Source: Phoronis australis | Taxonomy: Eukaryota; Phoronida; Phoronidae | DNA length: 64,000 nucleotides | Assembly (NCBI GenBank): GCA_002633005.1 | Contig: NMRA01000731.1 | Coordinates: 54,996-118,995, forward strand | Reading direction: 5' to 3' | In this document: positions 27,100 to 41,055 of the stretch, in pieces | Layout: each line of letters opens with the position of its first letter | How positions within the stretch are numbered: the stretch's first letter is position 1 | The notes under the pieces: model-generated | Told to the model about the DNA's origin: nothing | Seen by the model: only the letters and a program-made list of their open reading frames with translations | The model's database searches: none | Position numbers and translations under genes: made by a program

Positions 27100-27995
27100 G
27101 GCAAAGTATGTTTTCATTATTTGTGCTAATGACTGGTAATACAGAAAAATGACATGCCTTTAGACAGCAAAACTATAAAAGCAATGGCTGGTTTTAGTAG
27201 TGATAAAGAAAACTTTTCAGCAAAGAAAGTGATACAGTACGTTTTACCAATAGTAACTCTATGTTTTGACATGCTTGCAAGTCTCTGGCACCGTTCATAC
27301 AGGGCACTTTGTTTGGATGTCCAGGACCAATCAAAATTGTCCAAGTATGAATTTTTGGTTTCAAGTAATCGATACCTGAGATTTGTTGTGAGAGGAGACC
27401 AAGCAGCCAAAGGTAGACAACAGCCTGTGGCATTGTTTTCATTGTGCAAGATTACTTTTAATTCAAAAACTCGTTGCCACAGGAAGACAGCAGGCTAGCT
27501 CTGTGAAGGGGAATGTACTTGAGAGGTCGATGTAAACCAGTCAGCTCAAGATTTCATGGAGTTTCACTATGACCAGTGACCAGTTTATAATTTATGTCCT
27601 CAGCCTTGGGTGGGGTTGGCTAATCATGTGATAACCCTCAGGCTGTTTGAGGTGGTGATGTACTTGTCTGGGTCACACGAGTGCATTGATCAGGCCATGA
27701 CCCACGTGTTCTATTTTACTTGGTGTCAATTCAACGTTGAATTGATGGGCGCCATACTTGGAATCGCGTTCATTTGTGAATTATTCTTTTTATGCAATCA
27801 AATGTAATGCCATTTATTTAATCGATATGTTGATTCCCGACATACTTGGTGTCAATCAAACCAGTCGCGTGACCACGCCCCCATTCTATGAAGATCAAGC
27901 TTGTGACCTGTCCCTTGTGCTAGTCACGTGTTACCCAGCCAAGGATGCCTTTGTCAGACTGCACCGGCAGATGAAAAACAAGATTTTTTAGAACC
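27100..27995. promoter_or_regulatory. candidate conserved cis-regulatory block
   Basis: Unusually stop-poor DNA: frames of 114 (+) and 107 and 82 (-) codons overlap at 27126-27498, and frames of 65 and 77 codons follow. None resembles a known protein, and overlapping opposite frames argue against coding. It contains TAATCGAT, TTTATGCAAT and TGATTGGTC-like sites, a perfect 18-bp palindrome CAATTCAACGTTGAATTG (27727-27744) and two ACTTGGTGTCAAT strings (27717, 27844). Introns of SALL/BCL11 genes are known to hold enhancers; enhancer identity here is inference. Confidence 0.25.
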
Positions 27996-30900
27996 CAGAG
28001 GCACTTTTATGAAACAAGGAAGCCAGCTTTGGCCACAGGCAACTGTCTATCGATCTATATGACATCCCTACATCCCAGTGAAGGTTTCTTTTGTTAGGTC
28101 TTGTGTTTCATTGGGGGGGACAGTTGCCTACTGTCTTTAAAGGTGAAGAAAGGTGCAAAGCGTGAAATTATAACGAGCTCAATCAATCATATTAAAGGTG
28201 ATCAATCGGGATTGTGTTTGTGTGTTGCTCTAATATCACTGCCCAGCACATTAATCCTGAGTTTCACACCTGAGGTTGTAGGTATCTTGAATTTGGCAAA
28301 ACGCCAAAATAGTTGCGAGTGCCAGACTGGTGAAGTTTTCTTAGTTATTGAATTGCGAAGAGAACGATGTGTTTAAGGTTTGCAGTCAGCCCCTAAGCAT
28401 GTGATGTGGTACATGCAAGCCTTATTTGACCATAAGGAGTCATTGATGTGGGGGGATTTCTACTGGCTAGATATACCAAATGAATGATCTTATGTTTTTT
28501 GATATCATGAACGTAATATGAATGTGGCACTATAACCGGCACATCTGGTGCTAAATGAAAAGAAAATTAATGGAACTGTCAAACTAAATGTATGCGGCTG
28601 TAAAAATGACCACTTTGAGGAAGTAAAATTGAGAGGTCCTCAGTCCCTGGAACTGGGATAATTACGGTGATGTTAAATTGGCATTCAAAACATGCGTAGA
28701 CTCTTGCGTTAAGCTTTTTGTGGTTGACTTATTAAGTTATATGCATTTATGTCTAGTTAACGTTGTTTCAAAAGGAAAAGCGTTCGACTGAAATGGGTCA
28801 GTTTTGCGCAATGAAGAAATGTGTTATAAATTCACTTAATATCTTTGTTACTGTTACCGTTGACTACTCGAATATTAACTGTCCACTGTACAATTAACAC
28901 AGACTAAGACATAAGCTAATTTAGAAATCTGAAAGTTCGATTTCAATTTGACCCTACTGCACAGTATAATTTAAGTCTGTATTAGGCAATAAATAAAAAC
29001 AATAAATAAACAATAAAAAAACAAAAAATAATGTAACTAAAACACAGTTAGAAAGTTGAGCGCAGTATTGTGTGAAAGTGTTAATGTTTGGTATTGAAAA
29101 CTTTATTTATGCAGCCACGAAATCACTAAATGCATTTTGTTAGTGGGGTCACCTGTTGATCATCACTAGGTGATGGAGACATTAAAACATTTCCGACTCG
29201 TTCGCGTCACCTTATGGTGACAAACGATTTTTGTTCAGCTCCCATCATCATTGGACCTGCATTGGATGGAAATTGAATTTGAAGCTCCACCTTTTGGCTG
29301 ATTACATTAAAATTTCTTCAGTTTAGGATGCTTTCTAAACTTTGGGGCACCGAAATTCAAGCCAAAATGGAACTTTCTTGATTCAGAAGATTGGAACACA
29401 AGCAATTTTGGTGCCTATCACATTTCTCAAAATATATCAAACACTGCATTTTGCATCAGTGGTTAAAACTCAGAAATAGCTGCCAGTTCCCATGATCTCT
29501 TGTCACTGCTCTTAGTTCTTAAATTTGGAATGACCAACACCGCTATTTCTAACATTTGGTACAAGCTCCGACCTTGAGCAAAATGAACAATTTTTTTGGC
29601 AGTTACAAACTAGAGAATTTTTACGGTATCATAACACTGCTAACCACAAAAATCACCGCAGCATTCAATTTTATTTTCACCATGATGCACCATCTTGAAA
29701 ACCAATGTATACTAGACAAGGGCAGACTGTGGTTGGCTGAAAACTGATCCTGGTTGAAGTGCTGTGCCCTGTTGTCTGGACTGCCCAGTGTGAGGGCTGC
29801 TGCCAGACTGACCACAATAGGGCAGTAATAGTTGTGGTCAGCTAACCCTTGTTTGTTTATTATTGTAGGTATTGTAAGGCAGACTCAATAGAACCAGGGA
29901 GGAGAAACCACAGTGACAATTATGGTGAACTCTCAAAAGCTTAGGACACAACATGGGGTACAATTGAAGTGATATTTTTTCGGTGTTTTTTTCATGAATG
30001 ATAAATAGCGCTGAATAAATAGGTCATCATTATCAAGATCTATACCACAGTTACCAACTGAGATATTGTGGGCATTCACAGCAATGTTAGGAGACTTTGA
30101 AAAGAAAAGCAAAATCAATCAAGTTTGGCAGTTATTTTAGTCTCAAATTAGAGAGGTTTTAGCAGAAGCAACACTATCAAAATACAGGACATAATGAAGA
30201 TGGATTACACACCACACGTGTATCTAGCCTGGGGCCTGTCTTCCATAGAAGCAGTTGTCAGAGAATCCTCATCCCCCGTCCTCCCCCTGCCGCCTGGTGT
30301 GTCCAGAGTGGGTAAAGTTTGGGGGTATCGATGATTACATCGCTGTTCTAGTTTCTTTAGTCTTCCTTGCCGCCAACAGATCCAATGAAAGCACAATAAG
30401 TGGTAATCCCGTGTCAATTATCCCGGCTACCAGTGTCCTGCGATCTGACAACTCTCTGCTGATCATACAAGTTTTGAGGCAACGAAAATTGATAGCTTCA
30501 TAAAAATTATGTCTTTGTTGATAGCACCTAGCGTAATCGCGAAGCATTTTAAAAACACCACCAAACAGCATTTCAAAGTGCATGATTGTCATATAGTGTA
30601 AGTACGAGTGCATTTGAATCTGATCCAGGTTTTCACCAAGATTTCAAAGATAGGACATCAAAATGTGTTTCCCAATTTCACGTGGCCGTATAGTACGTTA
30701 CTGTGGAAACGTGATATCATATCTTACATCATATGCTAAATAAGTTTTGTTCTTGACAGGCCAGTGAGCTCTCAGAACTGCTGTTGCAAAGTTAAAAGAG
30801 ACACTAATGCTTGAGGTTCCTCTTTTCACCATCTGAATAGATTGAGAGCAGAAATACACTCACAAGAACGCATGGCATGCATTATACACTAGTGCCATCT

Positions 30901-33776
30901 GGTGAGTTTCAAGTTGCCCATTGTTCTATCACATTTTCAATAGCATTACGAAGTATAATTTGAAATGGTTGATTATTAGTTTGAAACCTCTTGCAGCACC
31001 ATTTCAGATGAGCGTGGAATTCAAACCGAACAGAACGCACTTTGTGGTTGGTGGACTGCCTGGTCGCAGAAACAATCATTAACCTTCATTTGATCCCTAG
31101 AACAACTGTAACATTTTGAGTGCTAACTTGCCACGGGGTTTGTTTCAACGTATGGTAGGACTAAACTGTTTCATAAAATTTACATTAACTTTTTTTTGCT
31201 CTGCGTTTTGTAAGAACCTCAGTGGATACCTGGTGAAGGTGTTCTTAGGGTTGTGTTGCAAATTTTTAGCATGATAGTTAAACTTTAGTATATGGTGTGG
31301 TGGCTCCAATGTTACGAAAGTCTAGTGAGCCCATTTGCGTCATCATTTAATGGCCACAATGGTTGTCTTACAAATTGAGAAAAATGTGCAGTTGTTATTG
31401 CCATCTTCTTTTGTGTCATTGGATGCGTACATACCCTGCGGCCTACATCTTTTCTTCCTATTGCCGGCCTTTTGTTGGTCTTATTTTTAACGTACAGTCT
31501 TATTCATTGGTGACATTAACACAAGCTACCTGACAGGAGTAAATGTATTGTGAGTTAGAGGCAAAAGTCATTTGCTAACGGTAATAAATGTGACATTAAT
31601 GAAAATGATGAAAATGTGTGTGAGTACTTTTTGGAGTGTTTTGTACCACTTTGAACTCTGTTGTCAGATAGTTTGAATGATAGGGTCATCAGTTGCATTA
31701 AGTTTATGGCAATGTGAAAGTCACTGGTAAAGGATGACAACGTTTTGCATGAAGCATCGGGTTTACCTTGTGACTGTAGTATATCTTCCATGATACTACT
31801 CACTGGTCAAAGTTCACCTGCTAAGTTCTGAGTTCTCCTCCTCAGATCAGAGGTCATCTGCAAAGTTCAAAGGTCAATGCGGCAGTGACAGGAGATCTTG
31901 ACTTTTTTGTCCAATTGAGTGTTGTTTTTCAGGTTACACACGGTGTTCTTGGCAATAAAAGCAGAGACTATTTTGATGAAAGGTGGGGGGGCTCTGAAGT
32001 ATTAGGGCAACATAACTTTATTAAACAAAAATAAAGATATTGCTAGTACAAACTGGCATGTTTCGGATATTGTCAATCAAAATTATGAAATTATGCAAGT
32101 GCTGCCCATGAAACACGCTCTCATTCCTTTGCGCTATCATTTGGCGGACATTTCCATTTCCCCCTCAATGCCTGTTCACAAAGGTATCAAAAAATTTCCC
32201 CAGCTTATTAATTTTTCCAGTTTCTGCTTAAGAATTGGTTAACCAGTTATGATTGTGGCTTTAACAAATGTGTCTGGCATTCTGGAGTTTGTATCTCAAC
32301 AAAAGTGTATTGTTACAAACAATGCAGCAAAGTGTATACAATAAGTCCTATTCGAAAGGACCGTCTGAGAAGTTTTATCCTAAAAAAAGGGTGCAGGTGG
32401 CCTGATGCCTTTTGCGGTATATCAGACGTGTTTAGGCCACAAGGCCTGGCCCCTTACACTATTCACCTAGCGACCACTGCCGACTACCGAAGTCCGGCGA
32501 CTCAAAGTTGATCCAGTTTCTGCATTTGAAAACGCACCCTTGTTTTGAAGCAAATTACGGGCACTTGATTCTAAATTTTCAAAAGGTGGGGGTAGACACT
32601 TTTGGGCACATTTTTTGGTGTTCGAGGTCTTCCGACACATCTGGGTTTTCAGTTATGGAGAACAGTCTGCATGACTTGTACATGTCAAACTTTTATAGAG
32701 AAAATGTTATGTATTAAAAATGTTTAGTTTGAGGTATGCATGCAGATGTAACATCGCAGTGTTAGGCCATGTACGCTTCTTTGTGACTGTTAGATGTAGG
32801 AAGTGGTGAGGCGGGCCCAACCCCAATTTCCAAATGACAAACCTTCATGAGAGCCCCAAAGCATTGCATGGTGGTGCTGTTTTGACTTTTTGGCCATGAT
32901 CGTAGGAGGTCTGCGGTCGCCTCGCCCATTCAATTGCCTTTTGTTGGAAGTCTGTGTTGTCAGATGCATTCTAGGTCTACATGTGTTTGGGAGACTGGAG
33001 ATGGCTGAAGTGGTCTATCAGTCCAGTGGCTGGGCAACACTTTCTATGTGGAAGGGAGGGTCTTGGTTTTCAAACCAGGCTTGGCAAATGTCAGAACAAT
33101 CACGCAATGTAAAAATTGGCATCTCTGCAGTCACTTAATTACTTCAATACTTTAGAGAGTGATCGATTTCAGTTGTGAAGCATCTGTCAAGTTTCTAGTA
33201 GTAAAAGATGCAGTCATGGTTGAATTAGTATGTTTCACATTTATTCCCCCAAAGTACTTCCGACTGCTGTATGCGTATTCCATCTGAGTCCAAGGCATTT
33301 ACATTTTGCCTCGGTCATCCCGCAGCACTGCAGGAGCTCAGACAGTTCAGTGACTGGTTGCTTTGCCTAGCGCAGGTGTTGTAATCATGGGAGAGTTGCC
33401 AGTTTATGTCCACCATTCAGGTCTGTTGGCTGTTTATAGTCAGACACTACCAGACGGTCATTGGCCTGAGATGACCTCACCTTCGTTTAAGCCTAATGGC
33501 TAGGCGCAGCTCCTACCACATGCTATTGCGGATCAATACTGTCTCATCATTTGTGGTGTCACCAACCGTGATCCGATCACGAGTTCGCTCTTGTGATCTG
33601 TGGACATGTCAAAAAAAATCGGTTTAACCGTTATAAATCTTGTCAAATTGCATCGTTACGTTTTGTGATGTGTGTGTTTTGACCATTGTCTGTGATTTTA
33701 TTTAAGTAAGTTGATTATGAAGTACCCGTAGAGATGATCTGCAAATTTTGCCATCCATTTTTTTGTCAACAAAAAC
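27996..33776. other. intron, nothing firm
   Basis: No exon was recognised. A CTCF-like motif lies at 30889-30904 (minus strand CACCAGATGGCACTAG). Short homeodomain-like strings near 30430-30620 and 29130-29300 may be regulatory, but I cannot support that. Confidence 0.4.
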
Positions 33777-34789
33777 TACTGCATTCGCCCTAATAAGTGC
33801 CCGGGCACTTAGAAAAATTCATTTCAGTGTGGGGATGCGTATTGTAACCTAAGGTTTATTGTAACCTAATGTGGTTCAAAACCCAGTCTCAGAAACAGGT
33901 GAAATCGGAAGCTAGAATTCATCAAATTTATGCTCTGACTTATCTGTAACCATGACAGACTTTCTATAAAATTGTGATGCATTGATATCATACTTCGTTG
34001 TTAAATTACGAGTATTTTACAGAAAATTGCGCTGAAATCCCAGCGCAAAAACTCACCGATGCATCACTGCCTCGCGATCGTCGATATGGCAACTTGAATA
34101 AAAATAGTTTCGACTCAACAAATTACCTGAAATCCTCACTTAAGTTTTCCAAATAGATTCCCTAAGATTTTCAGGTTGCTGTGGAGTTGGGATTAACAAC
34201 AGGTTAAGTCCAAATCTGCGCAACATCGTTCCATGCAGCACAAGAAAAATCTCTGGACGAACACTCTGGAAAACACATGTTGTCACGTGACGTTTGTTTT
34301 GAAGTTCAATGTCTTAGGTTGTGTGTGAGTGACCGAGTGCGTGTAATCAGTGTTCATTTGTAAACGTAATGTAACGATATAGGTGTGCAATGTAACTAAA
34401 GAAATTAACACATACAGTAAAGCAGAATGTGTTTTATAGCTCTTGCTGGTCTCATCTACTGTTAAAATGTGCGAGAATTGTCTCGGTAAGGACGATATAC
34501 CGGTATATTAATGTTCCATGAGGCATACCCTCTGTTTGAAGTATAGTGACCTGGCTAAATACCGACATAGCAGCAAGGCTGGTGGTCTATAAATTCCGGG
34601 CACAATGATTTTTTTAAGACTACCAGATCTTGTTAATAAATTGAAGACATTACTGTAGAATTTCAGAATTGTAGGTAAATCATTTTTTTGCATGTACACA
34701 TTCATGGGCTGGGCATTTATTTCAGCAAAGTCTGAAAACGTGTGAGGGTTGCTTATAGGGGGCATGGGCGCTTATTAGGTCTATCTGTA
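33777..34789 (-). mobile_element. TACYGTA-ended DNA transposon, copy A (about 1.0 kb)
   Basis: Starts TACTGCATTCGCCCTAATAA. Its other end, read backwards, is TACAGATAGACCTAATAAG followed by CGCCC. Read on the minus strand it aligns to 47869-49163: TTTCAGACTTTGCTGAAATAA, TCTACAGTAATGTCTTCAAT, TGAGAATTGTCTCGGTAAGG (reverse sense) and ACTTAAGTTTTCC blocks all recur. It lacks about 550 bp present in the other copy. Non-coding, so non-autonomous. Confidence 0.8.
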
Positions 34790-35511
34790 AAAATGAGTTG
34801 TTGTTTTCATTTTTTGAGAAAAAATTGATGAAATTAATTTGTGATTTAAAATTATTCTTCATTCAGAAGTTAGGTAAAAATACCTCTGTACGTGGCGTGA
34901 AACAGTCAAGATGGCAAACCGTGCTCTGAGGTCATTTAATTATTTAAGTCTGATGTGATAATAATAAGGTTTGGTTTAGTCAGGCACGTGGTCAAACTCC
35001 ATTAATGATAACATCATGACCATGAGCCCACCTGCTTGTTCAGGTAGCCAAATATTATGCTTTTTGCACTGTTTTCCAAAACAATAAAAGGAATTGCATT
35101 TAAAATGTTCCCCTTTGCATGAGGGCCTATAAAGATGGGACATTTGTGATTTTGTTGAAGGAAGTTACCCTTAAAGGTTTGAAAACAAAATATTATTGAA
35201 AAGTGTATCTGCATTTTCGAGATGTGACCTTGAACATTTATGAAATAAAATTTTATCATGTTATTGATACCATTGTTTTGCTATCAATGTACCTTTGTTT
35301 TTTTTGCTAAATTTTACTTAGAAATACATGGTCACATGACCTAATTAGTAATTGGTACAAATTCGGAAATTAAATTCTACAGGACTTTTAACTTTCACAA
35401 AAACACGCTTTTACTGGGTTAAAATAAACAATGTTATAGATATTTGACTCAACCAGCAGACCTGTCAATGAAAGCGCTCGGAGGAGTAACAATTGGTGAA
35501 ATTAACTGAAA

Positions 35512-35562
35512 AGACGACGATGAAGATGACGATGATGATGATGATGATTAGGATGATGATAG
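35512..35562. repeat. (GAT/GAC)n microsatellite
   Basis: Impure GACGAT/GATGAT trinucleotide run with a short interruption (TTAGGAT). Confidence 0.9.
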
Positions 35563-35689
35563 TGGAGATTATGAACAACACGATAACAATCATATGACTA
35601 GCAAAGATGTCAGAAATCAGTAAGAAATACTGCTACTGTCTTGTTCAATGTAAGCAATTTCTTGAAAATTGAAAAATATTTATTAAGGA

Positions 35690-36400
35690 AGCCATGACGC
35701 CTTCTTTTTTCACAAGTTTTACAGTCTGCACCACCTAGTGGGGATGTTAAAAATTCTATATTCTGTTTTTGGCGTTGGCTTCTCTATTTGCCAAACCACT
35801 CCAAAGATCATTGTGAAAATTATTAGATGCATTTCTGATGAAAACACAATGGCAGACTTTGATTTTCGTTGGGGTTCAACTACTTTGGCTCCCCCTAGTG
35901 GCAATTTTGTTTTTCGTCTTTCATTGACTTTTTCTATGTAATCCTTTGAAGGATCTTTGTGAAATTTGGTGCATTATTTTTACGGAGACAACGTGGCTTG
36001 GGAGTTTCAGACCTGAATCTGACTTACTGCTGTGCCCCCCCCCCAATGGCAGTTTCATATTTTATGTTTGCTGACTGTCTCCTCTGAATTGATCGATGGA
36101 TTTTGTTGAAATTCGGCAAATATGCTTCTATTAATAGACAACAGTTCTGTTAAATTTTCACATGGATTTGATGTGTTTCTTCTCTACCTAGTGGCTGTTT
36201 TAGTTTTAAAGTCATTTTTTGGCATCCGCCACTATCTGCCAAACCATTCAAAGGATCATTTTAAAAATTTAACAGATCTGTTGCTGATGAGAAAGTTGTG
36301 CCTGAAGTTGATGTTTGAATGGGCCTGGCAGCTCTGGCGTCCCCAAATAGTCTTTTTTGAATCCACGACTGTATCTCCTTAATTTTCAGAAGAACTTTAT
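35690..36400. repeat. CCTAGTGG repeat array, block 1
   Basis: A diverged tandem family with an irregular period of roughly 130-190 bp here. CACCACCTAGTGG recurs as CCCCCTAGTGGCAATTTT and TACCTAGTGGCTGTTTT. Between them lie TCTCTATTTGCCAAACCACT, CATTGTGAAAATT and GTGAAATTTGG blocks shared with blocks 2 and 3. Short open frames (61-86 codons) arise from the repeat and resemble no protein. Confidence 0.8.
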
Positions 36401-37154
36401 GCTTACATTCTGAATTAATGAAATGTGTAGTAAATGGCAATGTTTCTTGATAACTGCTACCGGTAAAATCCCCAGGGCACAGGCTTCTTAATCCTCAGCC
36501 ATCTGGTGTGTCTTGTATTTTATTCATTTGAAAACAGGATGTTATTTTTCTGAATATCTAAGACGTGTTGCTACACGGAAGAGAGGAGACATCCAAGAAT
36601 CTAAACCTCTCAGTGCATACATCATTGGTGATCAATTGATCTGAATGTGCCCAGTTGTTGGTTTTGTGGACACATTGGTGCAGTGTGGGTGACGAGAATT
36701 CGGTTTTGAAATTGGCCAACAAACACCAGAGTATTGGCCAGAATCATGCAGTACATGCCACAACTTGTCTGCCAACTTAGACAAGGAATTACCTATCATG
36801 ACAAGTGAACCCGAGCAGAATTCCCTGTTGTGGGCTCAGAGTGCAAAAGGCATTCACAATCAGAGCTAGTCCTGACGAATCATGACAGGTACTTGTCATA
36901 ACTTGGAAATCGTGGAATAGCCATTATCTGATATAATGATCACATAGTGAAATTTGAATTTTCGCTAGGTGACCATACAGTAAGTGGTAAAGAGCATTCT
37001 GCATTCTGTATGTATTAAAGTGAGTGGGATATTTTCCAGGATTTCCGTTCGCCATCTTCATGCTTTCAAATTGCCAATGTTGTGCGTTATGATATTCAAA
37101 TGTTGTCCAACGTCTCAAAGTGTCCGTGAAAGAAATCATTTGGCCAAGTGAATG

Positions 37155-37595
37155 ATGCTCTTTCATGAAAAGAATCCTACATTGACGTCCCAACCGGTCA
37201 AAATTAGGCAACTCCACCGGTTTGCACACCTCAGAATCTGCCAGTTTAGATCAAAGGCATCATGCTGTTGTGGATAATTAAATCGTCTTAGACTACTGAT
37301 GTTATCGTTCTCCAGGTGAGACCCATCATAAATACTTTAGAGACGACAATAGTATTTTAAAATTTCATTGTGAAAGTTCGTGAATAGCATATTTGAATAG
37401 TTCGCGAAAGGCACATGTGATTGAGTTTTTGAATTTTGAAAATCAGACAAGAAATGACTTTTACTTCATAAAACTGTTGAACGTTGCCAGTATTCTGTTT
37501 CTCATTAATTCTACTGGGTGTGCAAAATGGGCCAATTACCAAACCACCAGGCAGCAGTTGGATTTCGAGGTATGCCAAGTGTCGTACAATTGTTA
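37155..37595 (-). mobile_element. WWFGNWP repeat family, inverted diverged copy
   Basis: Read on the minus strand this aligns with about 45615-46080: CCAACTGCTGCCTGGTGGTT and GGTAATTGGCCCA are exact, then GTAAAAGTC, CTATTCAAATA, AATACTATTGTC, ATAACATCAG, GTGTGCAAACC and GACCGGT in the same order. Translation gives NPTAAWWFGNWP and then a stop, whereas the other copies continue to a longer C-terminus. A 1-nt indel before it breaks the frame. Confidence 0.8.
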
Positions 37596-39414
37596 GCACG
37601 TAGCTCTCGCGATGCTAAGGAGTTTTATGTAGAATGTCACTTTCCTATTTTATCCGATTATTTTTTGCATGTACCTATAAGCCTTTGTGGCTTAAAACTT
37701 TGACGTATATGTTATTGGTCAACTCGGATTGCCAAAAACATTGTCTTTGTCTCTCACACTGGAGTGGTGCGTGGATTAGTCTCTTAAGCTTGCCGCAGCG
37801 TTAAGATTTTGAAATCTTAATTGCAAAGTTCTGTCCAATTTAGTGCTGACCTCATTGATGTTTCCACTGTGGGTAAGTTTTACCCTTGTCTCAGCCGGGC
37901 TCTAACCTTAAAGGTGGCTGATTACTTCAAATCTCTTTGTGGTTGTTATTCCTGCACATACACTGAGTGTTACAAACTGGGTTTCTAAATATGCATATCA
38001 CGTGCTTGAATTGTTTTGCGAGTACAACTAGTTGTTGAGAGTTTGAGAATGCTATATGGTAATGAGCGATCTGGAGGCTGGTGAACGATAGGGGTAACCT
38101 GTGTAAACCTAGTATTCATCTCATGGAACTGTGGTCAAGCACATCCATGAAAGTCTGGTAATACCTCACGGTAATATCCCTACCCTGCAATATCACAGTA
38201 CCAACAAACAAATTTGATGAGCAGAGTGAGGGTTGCCTTACTCAGCTCAGAAGTGTGTTTGTTACTGAACCACGCAGGCCTGCAGTGCAATACTTTCCAA
38301 AACACAGCTCTTGACTTGGGAGTTGGTGAATTCTAAGCTAGCTGTTTTTGGGCGCTTTTGACAGTGAGCTGTGTTTGCTAGTTTTTAAGGCCCTGTGAGC
38401 CAGGTTCGTCAGTGATAAATAAATCTTTGGCTAACAGACGTAAAAAGCACATTGTTTACCAGTGCGGCAGCCCTCATTTTGTTGTTTCCAACCCAAAAAA
38501 ACGTTTCATTTGCAAACGCTTAACAAAATGTTTCGTTGTTTTGTTTTAAAGTTTTATATTCAAATGTCATTTCAGTTGCATCATACCTTATCATCAGTGT
38601 TCATATCTGATTCTCTCAGTAAAGATGTACCACCCATGGTAACGTAGAAATAATGGCCTCAATTGGTGTAATTTTCTGATTTTGAAACGCTTGAGATTAT
38701 TTTAAGCCTTCCTCTTCTTCCCCTGAGGATCTGAAGTAAATTGTGAATTAATGGTTGGTTCAGAAGGTCCCCTTGGTGGTGCTCAGAACAGAACCAAACC
38801 ACTGATAAAATTTACATTACACCATGTTTACAGTTCTGGTACAATATTTCACATTCTGCTCCACCAGTATAAGTTTGTGCGTCTTTTTATGGCCGTCTCC
38901 AAGCGTATGCATGTCCAGGTTTTGGGATGTTACGGTAGCTTGAAAAAAGGTGTGAGCTTATACGTGGTTGGGCTTGTATAAGACATTTGTTATTATCGTT
39001 ATTACTCTCGTGGGTGTCTAGAAACATTGGTCCTTAGAACAATTTAGGGCTCGAATCATGCTCATTAGAATGTTGACGGTTTCACGGCCCGTTGTAGTTC
39101 GTCAATCAATTTGCATAAGAACCGCTGACATCATCAGTTCTCCTTATTGTGATTTGGGTCTAAGTTTCTTTTCATGTGGAGCAGGGCAATTACCACGATA
39201 GCGATGACTTTAAAGCAATAAAACAATGTCTGAAATAAATTACAATATCGTACGCTGAAACTAGAGATTTTTAACTGTTAGCTTCTCAAAAAGAAATCCG
39301 TCTGGAAGTTGGGTTGGGATTACTTTTGCCAGAAGAAATACAATTGAAATAGCCAAAAATTGGACTCTGTTTGCTGACTGCAATATTGATGGACGTGTTT
39401 ACCTTAAGTATGTT

Positions 39415-39525
39415 CATCATGGTAAATAATTGGCGTCATCGAGTCGTGATGTGGGACAAAAGACTGCTTGAATTATAACAATGAACTAGATTCTTGTCTG
39501 GGTTTGGAGACTGCTGCCCTCTGGT
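39415..39525 (+). mobile_element. fragment of the WWFGNWP repeat family (3' part)
   Basis: CATGGTAAATAATTGGCGT, GGGACAAAAGA-TGC, AACAATGAACT and TCTGG-TTTG-CTG recur in order at about 46372-46470. This shows the family is dispersed and not unique to the duplicated region. Confidence 0.65.
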
Positions 39526-39944
39526 TGTGAAACTAAAACCAGGTATTCATGTAATGTATTGAACCCGCTAGTCTTAGATACCCTAGATCCGTGCTGAGAA
39601 TGCACTTGCAGAATGGATGGGTTTGGAAACTACTAAAACATTTGATGATTGGTACAGTTTGGCAAAAAGGTTTAGGACTGGAGAAATTCAAATATGCATG
39701 GCAAATGGCCTAAATAATCTACCCTAGTTACAATGAACTATGCGAATTTCTGAGGTCCCTTGGTCCAGTTCCAGTTGACGTCGGTCTCTGAATCGAGGCT
39801 AGTCCAGACATCAATTCAATCCATTGTTCAGCATTCCCGTGCTCCTGACTGGCAGCCCAACAATCTACCACGGTTCAAAGAGTCACTAAAATGATTCATC
39901 TCCTTGCACATTTGTTTTTGGGTATTTTCTATGTGTCCACATAT

Positions 39945-40790
39945 TTTTATGTGGACGCATTATGCCGTTATCTCCGTCCGTCCCGTGTTCGGCGTCCTCT
40001 GCTCTATCTTCAAAACCCTTTGACGTACATTCATGAAATTTGGCACGTATGTTTTGTTCATGAATGAGCGAACTTTCAAACAGATCCGAATTCCGGTGTG
40101 CTCCCTGGTGGCAATTTTAGCTTTTTACATTTACTTCTGCCTCTTCAAAGGTCCTCATTGTATTTTCATAAAATTTAGCATATATGCATCTATTAGTAAG
40201 ATGACGTTATTCTCTTATTGTTGTATGGATTCAATGTAGTTTGCACCACCTAGTGGCCATTTTTACTGTTTTCGAGTTTTTTTGGCGTCATCCCCTCTAT
40301 CAACCAAACCACTCTGAGGATGATTGTGAAAATTGACATGTATGTTCTTACTATGAAAATGATAGATGATGATTTTACCACGATTTTGACTACTGTGGTG
40401 CCTCCTAGTGGCAGTTTTTTCTGCGCCCGTGGCTGTATCTCCTAAACTGTTTTCAGGATCTTTACTAAATTTAACAAGTGTATTAATTTTATAAGATGTT
40501 GGCAACGGATGGATCTGACTGGTGTGTCCCCTAGTGGGATTTTAGTTTTTTATGTTTACCACTGTATCAGTCAAAGGTCCTCAACGTATTTTCATTAAAT
40601 TTGATAAATAGGCATCCACTTAAGTGAGATGACACTATCCTCCCGTTTTTGGATGGATTCGAGGTATTTTGCACCACCTAGTGGCCATTTTTACTCTTTT
40701 TGGCAAGTATGTTCTTACAACAAAGAGGACAGCTGATGATGATTTTCTGACGACTTTGACTACTGTGGCGCCTCCTATTAAGAACTGTAT
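39945..40790. repeat. CCTAGTGG repeat array, block 2
   Basis: Best-preserved block. Cores CACCACCTAGTGG (about 40244), CTCCTAGTGG (40402), CCCCTAGTGG (about 40528) and CACCACCTAGTGG (about 40672) are spaced about 158, 126 and 144 bp. Between cores a shared module reads CATAAAATTT or TAAATTTGA, then a T/A-variable stretch, then GATGAC. The first and fourth units are most alike, suggesting a three-unit higher-order period of about 428 bp. Minus-strand cores give CCACTAGGTGGTG, CTCF-like. Confidence 0.85.
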
Positions 40791-41055
40791 TAAGGGTTTT
40801 TTTAAACAGTTTCAAATAAAACGCGGTGTTTTGAATCTAAGAAAGTTTACGTGTACATGTACCTAAACACTGACTAACGTGCATTTCTTATTTTTGTGAG
40901 GCTATTCTGTACTGTCTTACCCTTGATTTCCTAAATTTATTTATTAAAAACTGTATTAAGGGTTTTTTAACTGTTTTCAAATAAAATTCAGTGTTTTGAA
41001 TAAAAGAAAGTTTATATACACATGTACCTAAACGTTAACTTGCATCTATTATTTT
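40782..41055. repeat. tandem duplication, period about 167 bp
   Basis: ACTGTATTAAGGGTTTTTT, CAAATAAAA, GTGTTTTGAAT, AAGAAAGTTTA and ACATGTACCTAAAC occur in order at about 40785-40867 and again at about 40951-41032, with about 85 bp of single-copy sequence between. Confidence 0.85.

Noticed and set aside
27154-27498. 114-codon + frame, longest outside repeats
   Set aside because: No domain resemblance, opposite-strand frames of equal length and no exon borders; treated as a possible regulatory block instead.
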